A DNA stretch of 35,321 bases from Empedobacter falsenii (GTDB lineage Bacteria; Bacteroidota; Bacteroidia; Flavobacteriales; Weeksellaceae): the NCBI RefSeq assembly GCF_019308355.1, contig NZ_JAAGKM010000026.1, forward strand, positions 1 through 35,321, written 5' to 3'. Both the position numbers and the translations under genes were made by a program. The notes beneath the pieces were generated by a model. It saw only the letters and a program-made list of their open reading frames with translations, ran no database searches and had not been told where the DNA came from. Shown piece after piece: positions 27,002 to 35,193 of this stretch. Each line of letters starts with the position of its first letter. Positions within the stretch are counted from its first letter, which is position 1.

Positions 27002-27031
27002 ATAAAATCCTCGCAATTGCGAGGATTTTAT
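27002..27031 (+). terminator. leuS terminator
   Basis: A perfect 30 bp palindrome (arms ATAAAATCCTCGCAA and its complement) followed by T-rich sequence, 41 bases after the leuS stop. Confidence 0.9.
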
Positions 27032-27040
27032 ATTTTATAC

Positions 27041-27048
27041 TATCTTTA
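27041..27048 (+). promoter_or_regulatory. Promoter -7-like element of the GNAT gene
   Basis: TATCTTTA matches TAnnTTTG at seven of eight positions, 17 bases before the ATG. Confidence 0.35.
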
Positions 27049-27065
27049 ATCAAAACTATAACTCA

Positions 27066-27602
27066 ATGAAATATTTACCAACACTCGAAACAGAACGATT
27101 AATCATCAGACCTATTACGATTGATGATTTACAAGATTTTTTTGAAATGGATTCACAACCAGAAGTTCATGAATTTCTAAAGGCAGAACCTATTCAAATC
27201 ATTGAAGAAACAAAAGAAATTATTGAAGATATCCAAAAACAATATGAAGAACTTGGACATGGTCGTCTTGCTGTTGTTGAAAAAGAAACAGGTAAAATGA
27301 TTGGTTGGACTGGTTTTAAATATATTATAGAAAACGAATCGATGAATAATAAATTCGATTTTATTGATATCGGATATCGTTACAGAAAAGAAGCTTGGGG
27401 AAAAGGTTATGCAACTGAAGCTGCCGAAGCTTGCATGGACTTTTACAGAAAAAATATGTCACATATTAAACTAAACGCAATAACGCATGTTGATAATAAA
27501 GCTTCTCGAAATGTCTTGGAAAAAATAGGTTTCGAAGTCACTGAAACTTTTCATCTTGACATGTGGGATTTGGATTGCTTTTGGTATGAATTGAAAAAAT
27601 AA
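27066..27602 (+). CDS. GNAT family N-acetyltransferase (RimJ/RimL-like)
   Basis: The 178-residue protein opens with LETERLIIRPITIDDLQDFF, typical of RimJ/RimL-type acetyltransferases. It has the motif-A region DIGYRYRKEAWGKGYATEAA, and the NKASRNVLEKIGFEV segment that closes the fold. The family acetylates protein N-termini, amino acids or small molecules; the target here is unknown. It has its own promoter and follows the leuS terminator. Confidence 0.93.
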   Translation: MKYLPTLETERLIIRPITIDDLQDFFEMDSQPEVHEFLKAEPIQIIEETKEIIEDIQKQYEELGHGRLAVVEKETGKMIGWTGFKYIIENESMNNKFDFIDIGYRYRKEAWGKGYATEAAEACMDFYRKNMSHIKLNAITHVDNKASRNVLEKIGFEVTETFHLDMWDLDCFWYELKK

Positions 27603-27674
27603 TTAACTTCAAAATAATCTTGGTTCACGCAACCTTTTAAGTAAATGATTCTCTTTCTTTTAAACAATATTTAT

Positions 27675-28368
27675 ATGAAAAAGAATTTTTTACATTTTTT
27701 GTTCGCTATTGGTTTTGGACAATTGATTTCTGCACAAGAAAAATCAAGCGATGAGCGAAAAAATGTAATCACTTTTAGCGTTCTTTCAATAGCATTATCG
27801 CCTCCAAGATGGGCGTTTGAATACATGTACAAACTGAACGAACGTTATTGGATTGGCTCTGAAATTGGCTACGGAAGTTATCATAGCATTCCTGTTAGTC
27901 ACAAACCAAAATATAAAATCAACGAAGATTATCAACTTTTTGAGATTCGACCAGAATTTTTTATCAATCTAAGCGAAAACAGACGAGTAAAACATCTTAT
28001 TTCTTCTGAGTTTTTCTATATTCATCACACCGATCATCTCGAAAATGGTGAATATTACCGAAATGATACTCAAAATTTTTCGTATTTATATTCATATGAC
28101 GAAGCCGATTATAAACGTGTAAAATATGGATTGAATATCAATTACAATATTTTTATTCCAACTCATAAAGGATTAGTTTTTATTCCAAAAGCTGGTTTGG
28201 GTGTGAAAAATAGAAATGTAAAATATTAGAATGTTACAAATTTAGAAAGTGTTGATACTCGAATTTTTGATGATTTTATGGGCGGTTTAGAAAATCATTA
28301 TAAAAAATGAAGGTTCTTCTACAGATTTCAATTTAAATCTTAACTTTAAGATCGCTTATCAATTTTAA
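27675..28368 (+). pseudogene. Outer-membrane beta-barrel protein, broken by a stop and a frameshift
   Basis: From the ATG at 27675 (signal peptide MKKNFLHFLFAIGFGQLISA) the frame runs 184 residues through barrel-like strands (RWAFEYMYKLNERYWIGSEI, KHLISSEFFYIHH, GLVFIPKAGLGVKNRN) to TAG at 28227. The same frame continues as NVTNLESVDTRIFDDFMGG to a run of six A (28302-28307). There a one-base shift restores NEGSSTDFNLNLNFKIAYQF and a stop at 28366-28368. Ending in an amphipathic strand with terminal Phe is the barrel C-terminal signature. Two lesions make real decay more likely than one sequencing error. An ATG ten codons upstream lacks a good signal peptide. Confidence 0.75.
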
Positions 28369-28375
28369 ACAAAAC

Positions 28376-29317
28376 ATGAAAAAAATAATTTTAACGACAA
28401 TTTGTTTGGCTGCATCACAAGTTAATTTTGCACAAAAAATTTCGACGAATGATTATGAAGTTAAAACAACTTTAGCCGATTTTAATTTGAAAGGAAAGGT
28501 TGAAAAAATAACTTCTACAGCAACAGATGCAAAAGGAAATTCGACGACTTTACCTTTTTTAGAAAATGAATTTTACAATCAAATTTCGTTAGAATTTAAT
28601 CAAAAAGGATTGTTAATAAAACGAACAAATTATTTAGATTATCAAGGAAAATTAGCTGTTTATAACTATGTTAATTACAACTACAATAACTCAAATTTAA
28701 TTGATAAACAGACGAATACAGTTATTAACAATAGTGAAGATCCAAAACGAATTGCTTCGGACAAAACATTTGTTTATGATAACAAAAATCACTTGATTAG
28801 TTTGACTGAAAAGATAGAAGGAAAATCATCTAAATCTAATTATGAAACGATTTTTAATTATTCGAATAAATTGAATAAAATCACGACAAAAGTGGAAGGT
28901 TCCACAATTAGTGAAAATAATTTGACGTATAACAAAAATGGTTTATTGGTTTTGGACGAAATGACTTCTTTTGATGGAAAAAAAGGGCGAAAATCGTATT
29001 ATATTTATGATAAAGAAACACCTATTTTTCAGGAAGAAATTGCTGGAAATTCGAGCAAAATAATGTTTTTTGAGAATGGAAATATTTCGAAACTACAATC
29101 ATTTGACGCCAATAAAACGTTAGCCTATCAAGCTGATTTTGATTCGAAAAATGAAATTGTCAACTTTAAAAAACAATCGTTCCGAAATGGACAAATAGTT
29201 TTAACTTCTTATCATGTTTCGTATGAATATGATTCGAAAAATAATTGGATAAAAGCTTCTATTTCAACTAATGGAGAATTGAAATATGTTGTAAAACGAA
29301 CGATAAATTATTATTAA
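28376..29317 (+). CDS. Secreted protein with YD-like repeats, unknown
   Basis: The 313-residue protein has a signal peptide (MKKIILTTICLAASQVNFAQ). Its body has loosely repeated segments of the form F/Y-x-Y/F-D-x-K/N-N-x-L: FVYDNKNHLISLTEK, LTYNKNGLLVLDE, YIYDKETPIF, YEYDSKNNWIKAS, resembling Rhs/YD strands. It ends in VVKRTINYY. Proteins like this are frequent, uncharacterised and exported in Bacteroidota. It starts seven bases after the decayed barrel gene, so the two were likely one transcript. Confidence 0.8.
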   Translation: MKKIILTTICLAASQVNFAQKISTNDYEVKTTLADFNLKGKVEKITSTATDAKGNSTTLPFLENEFYNQISLEFNQKGLLIKRTNYLDYQGKLAVYNYVNYNYNNSNLIDKQTNTVINNSEDPKRIASDKTFVYDNKNHLISLTEKIEGKSSKSNYETIFNYSNKLNKITTKVEGSTISENNLTYNKNGLLVLDEMTSFDGKKGRKSYYIYDKETPIFQEEIAGNSSKIMFFENGNISKLQSFDANKTLAYQADFDSKNEIVNFKKQSFRNGQIVLTSYHVSYEYDSKNNWIKASISTNGELKYVVKRTINYY

Positions 29318-29320
29318 AAC

Positions 29321-29374
29321 ACAAAAGGTTGAGCAACGCTCAACCTTTCTTCACAAATAAATAACACACTACTT
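29321..29374. repeat. Direct repeat copy 1 (terminator plus flank), downstream of metE
   Basis: This 54 bp block recurs at 32523-32577 with two substitutions and one inserted base. It consists of the terminator hairpin and the tail CACAAATAAATAACACACTA. Weaker similarity continues about 30 bases further toward metE (AAAGTAGGATGTTAA versus AAAGTAGAATTGTTAA at the end of the T9SS gene). Confidence 0.85.
29324..29348. terminator. Terminator between the YD-like gene and metE
   Basis: AAAGGTTGAGC (29324-29334), loop AAC, and GCTCAACCTTT (29338-29348) form a perfect hairpin between two convergent genes. Confidence 0.88.
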
Positions 29375-29399
29375 AAGTCATAAAAGTAGGATGTTAAGC

Positions 29400-31721
29400 T
29401 TAAATCGCTTTTGGCGTATATATTTTTCTTAATTCTTTTGTCGCCGCAACCATTTCAATTAAAGCTTTTTCGGTTTCTTCCCAATGACGCGTTTTTAGTC
29501 CACAATCAGGATTCACCCATAATTGATCTGCCGGAATAACTTTTGCCGCTTTCTCTATCAAATCAACCATTTCTTCTTTCGACGGAACGCGAGGCGAGTG
29601 AATATCATAAACTCCAGGTCCGATATCATTTGGATAATTAAAATCTGAAAAAGCATTTAACAATTCCATTTGACTACGTGAACATTCAATTGTAATAACA
29701 TCCGCATCTAAATCAGCAATATTTTGAATAATATCGTTGAATTCTGAATAACACATATGCGTATGAATTTGAGTAGAATCATCAACATTACTTGAAGCTA
29801 ATTTGAACGAATCAACCGCCCATTTCAAATAATTTTGCCATTCATCTTTTCTCAATGGTAAACCTTCTCGAATTGCAGGTTCATCAATCTGAATAATTTT
29901 AATACCAGCTTTTTCTAAATCCGAAACTTCATCACGAATCGCCAACGCAATTTGTTTACACGTCGTAGATCTTGGCTGATCGTCTCGAACAAAAGACCAT
30001 TGCAAAATCGTAACCGGTCCTGTCAACATTCCTTTTACTTTTTGCGCTGTGATAGATTGTGCATATTGTGACCAATAAACCGTCATTGGAACTGGGCGAT
30101 AAACATCGCCAAAAATAATCGGCGGTTTTACACAACGCGTTCCATAACTCTGAACCCAACCATTTTTAGAGAAAACAAATCCGGCTAATTTTTCACCAAA
30201 ATATTCCACCATATCATTGCGTTCATATTCACCATGCACCAAAACATCAATGCCAATTTCCTCTTGCCATTCTATTGTACGCTTGGTTTCTTGTTTCAAT
30301 AAAACATCATATTCTTCGGCAGATAATTCTCCTTTTTTATACTTCGCACGCCAACTTCTCACCTCTTGTGTTTGTGGAAAAGATCCGATTGTTGTCGTAG
30401 GAAAAGGTGGAAGATTCAGCACATTTTGTTGCACAATTTTTCGCTGTTCAAAACTATTTGCACGATTATAATCTTCATCTTTTATAGCATTTACTCGTTC
30501 TTTAACTTGAGTTTGATGAATTAATTGAGAATTTTTTCTATTATTGATAGAGAATTGATTCGCTTCATATTGTTGAATCAATTTTTCGTCATTCGGGTTT
30601 GAAAAATAATTTTTTAAGAAAGCAACTTCTTCTAATTTTTGCTTCGCAAATGCAAACCAATCTTTGATTGTTGTCGGAAGATTTTTTTCGTTTGTTTCTA
30701 AATCTAAATCACAAGGCGAATGTAATAATGAACAAGATGTTGAAATAATAACACGTTTTTCTCCAATTTTGTTCACAACTTTTTCTATGGTTGAAAGCGA
30801 TTTTTGAAAATCATTTTTCCAAATATTTCGACCATCAACTAAACCTAAAGAAAGTTTTAATTGAGAAGGAATTAGATTCAATATTTCATCGATTTGATTT
30901 TCGTCACGAACCAAATCAAGATGCAAAATATCAATTGGTAAATTGATTGCTAAAGCTGTATTATCTTTCAATCCATCAAAATAAGTTGCGACCTGAATTG
31001 TAAGTTGAGGAAATTCTTTTCTTATTTTTTTGTAAACTTCTTGATAAGCTGTTTTCGATTTTTCGTCTAAATCTAAAGCTAAAAAAGGTTCGTCGAACTG
31101 AATTGTATTTGCTCCATGATTGATTAAATCATGAATAATTTCAAAGTAAACTGGCAATAAATTCTGAATTAAATCAATTCGATCAAATCCCTCTTCTTTT
31201 TCTTTTCCTAATAATAAATACGTAATCGGTCCAATTAAAACAGTTTTTGGATTAAAACCTTCTTTTTTTGCAGCGATAAATTCGTTTACAATTGAGTTTG
31301 AGAAATATTTAAATTCTTGATTTTTTACAAATTCCGGAACGATATAATGATAGTTGGTATCAAACCATTTTGTCATTTCCATCGCTGTAATATCTAAATT
31401 ATCTTTTTGATAACCTCTTGCCATCGCAAAATACAAGTCTAATTCTGTGTTCTTTTTATTTAACGCAACCGTATTGAAACGCGCTGGAATTGCACCAACT
31501 GATAACGTAGAATCTAAAACTTGATCATAAAAAGAAAAGTCATTACACGGAATTAAATCAATTCCGGCAGCTTGTTGCAATGCCCAATTTTGTTTGGTAA
31601 TTGTACGGCTTGTTTGCAATAAAGCTTGTAGTTCAATTTTACCTGCCCAATAGTTTTCGCAGGCTTTTTTTAGTTCACGGTTAGCGCCAATTCTTGGATA
31701 ACCTAAAATTTGTGTTTGCAT
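29400..31721 (-). CDS. metE: Cobalamin-independent methionine synthase
   Basis: The 773-residue enzyme transfers a methyl group from 5-methyltetrahydropteroyltri-glutamate to homocysteine. The N-terminal half has LGYPRIGANRELKKACENYW; the C-terminal catalytic half starts near PTTTIGSFPQTQEVR. Zinc/thiolate ligands are visible: His655 and Cys657 (HTHMCYSEF) and Cys740 (NPDCGLKTR). IQIDEPAIREGLPLR binds homocysteine. Length is standard. Its mRNA leader carries a cobalamin riboswitch, so it should be shut off when B12 is available, which presupposes a B12-dependent MetH elsewhere in the genome. Confidence 0.97.
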   Translation of the reverse strand: MQTQILGYPRIGANRELKKACENYWAGKIELQALLQTSRTITKQNWALQQAAGIDLIPCNDFSFYDQVLDSTLSVGAIPARFNTVALNKKNTELDLYFAMARGYQKDNLDITAMEMTKWFDTNYHYIVPEFVKNQEFKYFSNSIVNEFIAAKKEGFNPKTVLIGPITYLLLGKEKEEGFDRIDLIQNLLPVYFEIIHDLINHGANTIQFDEPFLALDLDEKSKTAYQEVYKKIRKEFPQLTIQVATYFDGLKDNTALAINLPIDILHLDLVRDENQIDEILNLIPSQLKLSLGLVDGRNIWKNDFQKSLSTIEKVVNKIGEKRVIISTSCSLLHSPCDLDLETNEKNLPTTIKDWFAFAKQKLEEVAFLKNYFSNPNDEKLIQQYEANQFSINNRKNSQLIHQTQVKERVNAIKDEDYNRANSFEQRKIVQQNVLNLPPFPTTTIGSFPQTQEVRSWRAKYKKGELSAEEYDVLLKQETKRTIEWQEEIGIDVLVHGEYERNDMVEYFGEKLAGFVFSKNGWVQSYGTRCVKPPIIFGDVYRPVPMTVYWSQYAQSITAQKVKGMLTGPVTILQWSFVRDDQPRSTTCKQIALAIRDEVSDLEKAGIKIIQIDEPAIREGLPLRKDEWQNYLKWAVDSFKLASSNVDDSTQIHTHMCYSEFNDIIQNIADLDADVITIECSRSQMELLNAFSDFNYPNDIGPGVYDIHSPRVPSKEEMVDLIEKAAKVIPADQLWVNPDCGLKTRHWEETEKALIEMVAATKELRKIYTPKAI

Positions 31722-31753
31722 TTTGATTGTTTTTTAATGTTCAAAAACACAAA

Positions 31754-31804
31754 CGCGAGTTGATAAATAGTAAACCTATTGTGACAGACTGACTTCAAAT
31801 CGCG
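31754..31804 (-). promoter_or_regulatory. Candidate expression platform of the metE riboswitch
   Basis: Between aptamer and metE, CGCGATTTGA (31804-31795) pairs with TCAACTCGCG (31763-31754) at nine of ten positions. Nested inside is AATAG/CTATT around a five-base loop. There is no strong T-run after it, so control may be at translation rather than by termination. The pairing is seen; the switching is inferred. Confidence 0.5.
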
Positions 31805-31819
31805 AAAGTATCATCTTTT

Positions 31820-31905
31820 GTTTCTATTGGTAATCTGACTTGTAATTTGCATTACTTACAGTTGCGCGACAGCTCGTGATTCTCACACGATTCCCCAATA
31901 ATTTG
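31820..31905 (-). ncRNA. Cobalamin (B12) riboswitch aptamer upstream of metE
   Basis: On the minus strand GGGAATCGTGTGAGAATCAC, then GAGCTGTCGCGCAACTGTAAG, match the cobalamin core (GGGAA...GGTGnAAATCC...GCTGnCCCGCAACGGTAA). Next, AGTCAGATTACCAATAG fits the B12 box (AGYCMGGAGACCKGCC). TATTGG at the 5' side (31900-31895) pairs with CCAATA at the 3' side (31830-31825), closing the structure. It lies between an exact promoter element (31921-31928) and metE. Repression of metE by adenosyl- or methylcobalamin through such a switch is well established. Confidence 0.87.
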
Positions 31906-31920
31906 TTGTTTATTTCTTTA

Positions 31921-31928
31921 CAAATGTA
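31921..31928 (-). promoter_or_regulatory. metE promoter -7 element
   Basis: TACATTTG on the minus strand is an exact TAnnTTTG element, identical to the one at ssrA. It puts transcription start near 31914, just before the riboswitch aptamer. Confidence 0.6.
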
Positions 31929-32052
31929 ACAAGACAAAATAAACGATTGTAAAACTTGAAAAAATAAGATTATACAACTTATTATTAATATTTTTACAAA
32001 ACAAAACACTTAAACAACGATAAAATATCGTGTTGAAAAGAATATTATTTGG

Positions 32053-32514
32053 ATGGAAACATTAGATCAAACCGATTTAGAATTATTAAGAATTCTACAA
32101 AAAGATTCGAAATTGACAGTAAAAGCAATTGCTGCTTTAGTTAATTTATCTCCTTCACCCGTTTTTGAACGTATAAAAAGGTTGGAACAACAAGGTTATA
32201 TCAAAAATTATAGAGCGGTTTTGGATGCAGAAAAGCTGAACAAAGGCTTTATGGTTTTTTGCAGCATTAAGCTAAAACAACATGATCGCACGATTGGGAA
32301 TAAACTTGTGGAAGATATTTTGTTGATTGATGAAGTGGTGGAATGTTATAATATTTCGGGCGAATATGATTTTATCTTAAAAGTACAAGTTTTGGATATG
32401 AAGCAATATCAAGATTTTGTTTTCAATAAATTGGGCGCTTTAGAAAGCATCGGGAGTACGCACAGCTCTTTTGTGATGGCTGAAATAAAAAATACGTACG
32501 GAATCAATATTTAA
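32053..32514 (+). CDS. Lrp/AsnC family transcriptional regulator
   Basis: The 153-residue protein has an N-terminal helix-turn-helix (TDLELLRILQKDSKLTVKAI then AALVNLSPSPVFERIKRLEQ) and a C-terminal RAM/AsnC ligand-binding domain (VVECYNISGEYDFILKVQV, GSTHSSFVMAEIKN). Such proteins form octamers that sense amino acids. It is divergent from metE, so it may regulate metE or itself in response to an amino acid such as methionine; that is inference. The 331-base gap between them is filled by the metE leader and riboswitch, leaving about 120 bases for its own promoter, in which I see no exact TAnnTTTG. Confidence 0.94.
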   Translation: METLDQTDLELLRILQKDSKLTVKAIAALVNLSPSPVFERIKRLEQQGYIKNYRAVLDAEKLNKGFMVFCSIKLKQHDRTIGNKLVEDILLIDEVVECYNISGEYDFILKVQVLDMKQYQDFVFNKLGALESIGSTHSSFVMAEIKNTYGINI

Positions 32515-32522
32515 AAAAAAAA

Positions 32523-32577
32523 ACAAAAGGTTGAGCAATGCTCAACCTTTTTTCCACAAATAAATAACACACTACTT
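32523..32577. repeat. Direct repeat copy 2 (terminator plus flank), between lrp and the T9SS gene
   Basis: Near-identical to 29321-29374. It includes the terminator hairpin AAAGGTTGAGC/GCTCAACCTTT (32526-32550) that serves the Lrp gene and the convergent T9SS gene. Its last six bases cover the TAG stop and preceding codon of the T9SS gene. Confidence 0.85.
32526..32550. terminator. Terminator between lrp and the T9SS beta-propeller gene
   Basis: Eleven-pair perfect hairpin with a three-base loop (AAT), followed by T on the plus strand. Confidence 0.88.
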
Positions 32578-34125
32578 TTTGATTACCTTGAAAGTAGAAT
32601 TGTTAACTTTTATGATGTAAACACCTTTTGGTAAAGAGGAAACATCTAATTGATTTTTCCCTTTTTGAAGTGTTTTCTCTGTCATTTTAGTTCCTGTAAT
32701 AGCGAAAATTTCGGCTTTTGAAGCTTCATTTGTTTCAATAAACAATACATTATTAACAGGATTTGGATAAACATTTACAACAGATTTAGCTAAATCATTT
32801 GTACCTAAAACGGCTGATGAAATTGTGATGTTTTGTGAAACAACTTTTCCATTCGAATTGAAAGAAAGTTTAATTTTAGCTGTTCCATTTTTTAGTGGAT
32901 TAATCACTAATTCTTCCTTATCATTAATCGAAATTTCAGCTACATCATCATTTTCAATGATTTCTAAATCTTTTACAATCGCTGCTGATAAATTATCAAC
33001 ATCCGAAACTTTATCTTTCAAATCAATTGTTGTTGCTGTGTTAATTTGATAAGTTGTCTCTAAATCATTGATAATTGGTGCCGCATTATCTGGAAAAACA
33101 GGCATTGAAGGAAACCAATAATACTCACTTAATTTCACCGACTCTTTAAGAGTTCCATTATCAAAAAATCTATGCACAAAATTAATTTGAGAATTAGTTC
33201 CCCAACCTGAACCAATAGTAGTTAATACTAGTTCGTTTGTCAACGGATCAATTCTTAAACCTGCTCCATAATATGTTTCCTTTGGTGTTGTATCTTGACC
33301 AGGAATCTATATAAAACTTTCTTCAAATTTATTATTTGTTACATCGTATTTCACAACATTGATTCCTGATAAAAAATAAATAGTATTATCTTGTGTTGAA
33401 GAACAAAAAGTACCAGCATTCCAAGCAAAAGGAGCTGGAACTGTTTTCGTAGGAATAGCAATTTCTGAAGTTTCTAAAGTAGTAGGATTTATTTTGACTA
33501 ATTTTTTAGATAAAGCCCCCCACACATTTCCATCTTTAGATTGAACTACAGAAATAAAACTTCCAGCAATCGTTTGTTTTATTTGATGTGTTTTTGGGTC
33601 GATAACTAAAATTCCTCCAGTACTTGAAACAGCAAAAACAAATTTAGATGTACGAATCATATTTCCTACTTGACCAACTTTAGAAGTTCCATCGATTATC
33701 GAACCAAGTTTCATATTTTCGATATCAAACAAATAAAGTCCACTTGAAGTTCCTACATATCCTGTTTTAGCATCAACCCCTACAAAACTTCTTCCATCAC
33801 CACCAATTGTTTCGAAGCTGGCTTTTTTCTGTAATGTTTTCGAGTCAGCTACAACTAAACGATTTTCTTGTTTCGAAACAATGAAAAAATTATCACCGTA
33901 TATCGTTCCATATTGAGAAGTTACACCTAATTTTTCTCCAGGATTAACTGTTTTATAAACATTATAATCAACCGAATCATTTGCATTGATAAAATTAATT
34001 GCCCCATTTGCTTTACCAAACCAGTCTTCATTCACAATAAAAACGCCGTTTGTATATTCTTTTGTTTGTGCAAAACTTGTTTGAATTGCAGCTATTGTAA
34101 AAATCGAAAGTAAAAATTTCTTCAT
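32572..34125 (-). pseudogene. BtuG-like DUF5074/YncE beta-propeller with T9SS sorting domain, interrupted by in-frame TAG
   Basis: The frame from 34125 has a signal peptide (MKKFLLSIFTIAAIQTSFAQ) and beta-propeller blades (GVFIVNEDWFGKANGAINFI, NRLVVADSKTLQKKASFETI, GGILVIDPKTHQIKQTI). It stops at codon 273, TAG (33309-33307), after NNKFEESFI. The same frame continues without shift: IPGQDTTPKETYYGAGLRID completes the propeller, then come Ig-like and cadherin-like segments and a type A T9SS sorting domain (VVNVYPNPVNNVLFIE, GTKMTEKTLQKGKNQLDVSS, KGVYIIKVNNSTFKVIKK). Full length would be 517 codons. Related Bacteroides propellers (BtuG) bind cobalamin at the surface. The upstream start 12 codons earlier lacks a signal. 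Without the C-terminus the protein could not be T9SS-anchored. Confidence 0.82.
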
Positions 34126-34199
34126 GTATTGTTTTTTTAGAAATCCGAAACCATCATCCAAAAATGACAGCCTCGGATAAAAATATTTAGAATGTTAGA

Positions 34200-35057
34200 T
34201 TATTGTATTTTTTCTACTTTTAATTTATCCATTGTAAAGTATAATGCTGTGTTTGCTCCCCAATTTCCTACATCTGTAGTTTCTAAAAAGAACATTAAAT
34301 ATTTAACTTCTCCTAAAGCAGAAAGATCCACATCTTGCCAATTTGTTGAAATATTATTTATTCCATTTCTAAAATCAACAAAATAATGAGTTACAGGTTT
34401 TTCTGTAGTCAATTGTTTATTTGCTGAAACACCATAAATATGAATCGCGAAATAATCTCCTTTTACAAACTTTCTTGCATATGCATCACCATTCAAAATC
34501 CCATAATATGGCCACGGACTAATAGCTAACTTTACATTTTTTGCTTTGTATTTATTAGCTGTATCAGTAATTTCTACTACACTCGAAAATCTGTCAATCT
34601 TAACTTCTTCTCCATATTTCAAAACTTTCTCAGATGGTTTGTGATCAGCGAAAGAGACTAAAAATGGTGTTCCTTGTCCATCTGCACCACCTTTTGCCAT
34701 TGTACCCCATTGATTATCTAACCAACCGCCTTCTTTATCTATTTGATCAGAATTGTCATTACTATTAGAAACCGTGAATCCCATCCATGTTAAATACTCT
34801 GGCCAAGCTGTATGTTTAAACTTGAAAATACCTGAAGTTAATTCAGCGTCTTCTGTATAAGTACCTTCCCAAATTTTTCCTCCGGCTGTAGCAGTTCCTT
34901 TTGTTAAATCAAACTTTGATAAATCTAAAGTTTCATATTTTTGTTGATCTACTAATTCAGTATTGTCGTCATCATTATTACAAGAAGTCAATAAAAAGAT
35001 TGATGATGTAGCAAATAAGAAATTAAAGAATAATTTCTTTGTAAAATTAAAATTCAT
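34200..35057 (-). CDS. DUF4465 surface lipoprotein
   Basis: The 285-residue protein has a lipoprotein signal (MNFNFTKKLFFNFLFATSSI, then FLLTSC, Cys26), followed by acidic NNDDDN, suggesting surface display. The mature part matches DUF4465: GGKIWEGTYTEDAELTSGIF, WMGFTVSNSNDN, NQWGTMAKGGADGQGTPFLV, KGDYFAIHIYGVSAN and NWGANTALYFTMDKLKVE. DUF4465 proteins of Bacteroidota are often encoded with BtuG-like propellers and B12 receptors, which suggests a role in cobalamin capture; this is inference. I start at 35057; a start 22 codons upstream would place a polar extension before the signal. Its first 94 coding bases lie in a 128 bp repeat. Confidence 0.88.
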   Translation of the reverse strand: MNFNFTKKLFFNFLFATSSIFLLTSCNNDDDNTELVDQQKYETLDLSKFDLTKGTATAGGKIWEGTYTEDAELTSGIFKFKHTAWPEYLTWMGFTVSNSNDNSDQIDKEGGWLDNQWGTMAKGGADGQGTPFLVSFADHKPSEKVLKYGEEVKIDRFSSVVEITDTANKYKAKNVKLAISPWPYYGILNGDAYARKFVKGDYFAIHIYGVSANKQLTTEKPVTHYFVDFRNGINNISTNWQDVDLSALGEVKYLMFFLETTDVGNWGANTALYFTMDKLKVEKIQ

Positions 35058-35091
35058 TTTATTTAGTTTTGTTATATTATAAATGCAAATC
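34964..35091. repeat. 128 bp direct repeat, copy 1
   Basis: Identical base for base to 35194-35321. It contains the last codons of an upstream gene (DLHL and stop), the intergenic leader, and the DUF4465 signal-peptide codons through CNNDDD. Confidence 0.95.
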
Positions 35092-35193
35092 GTAAGCTCC
35101 TGCAACTTCTGTTGAGATTTCACCTAACCAACCTGCTTCTTGATTTGTTGCTGTGTAAACTTTGATAAAATCGATTCCTAATAATTTAACAGG
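35077..35193 (-). pseudogene. C-terminal fragment of a Bacteroidota cell-surface protein
   Basis: Read on the minus strand, the 102 unique bases between the repeats plus the start of copy 1 encode TPVKLLGIDFIKVYTATNQE, then AGWLGEISTEVAGAYDLHL and a stop. This is the usual end of a secreted Bacteroidota protein ('DGIDFIKVYTG...GEISTEVAGA'), a family often next to DUF4465. Upstream it runs into the second repeat copy, where its frame is out of phase with the lipoprotein signal (one-base offset) and soon meets a stop. Either the gene is a deletion remnant or the assembly is wrong here. Confidence 0.65.

Noticed and set aside
15894-33309. Reassigned or recoded stop codons to explain the three interrupted frames
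   Set aside because: TAG and TAA also end intact genes in this window, all three internal stops are followed by A rather than the C that favours readthrough, and no selenocysteine- or pyrrolysine-like element is visible. Mutation or base-call error is simpler.
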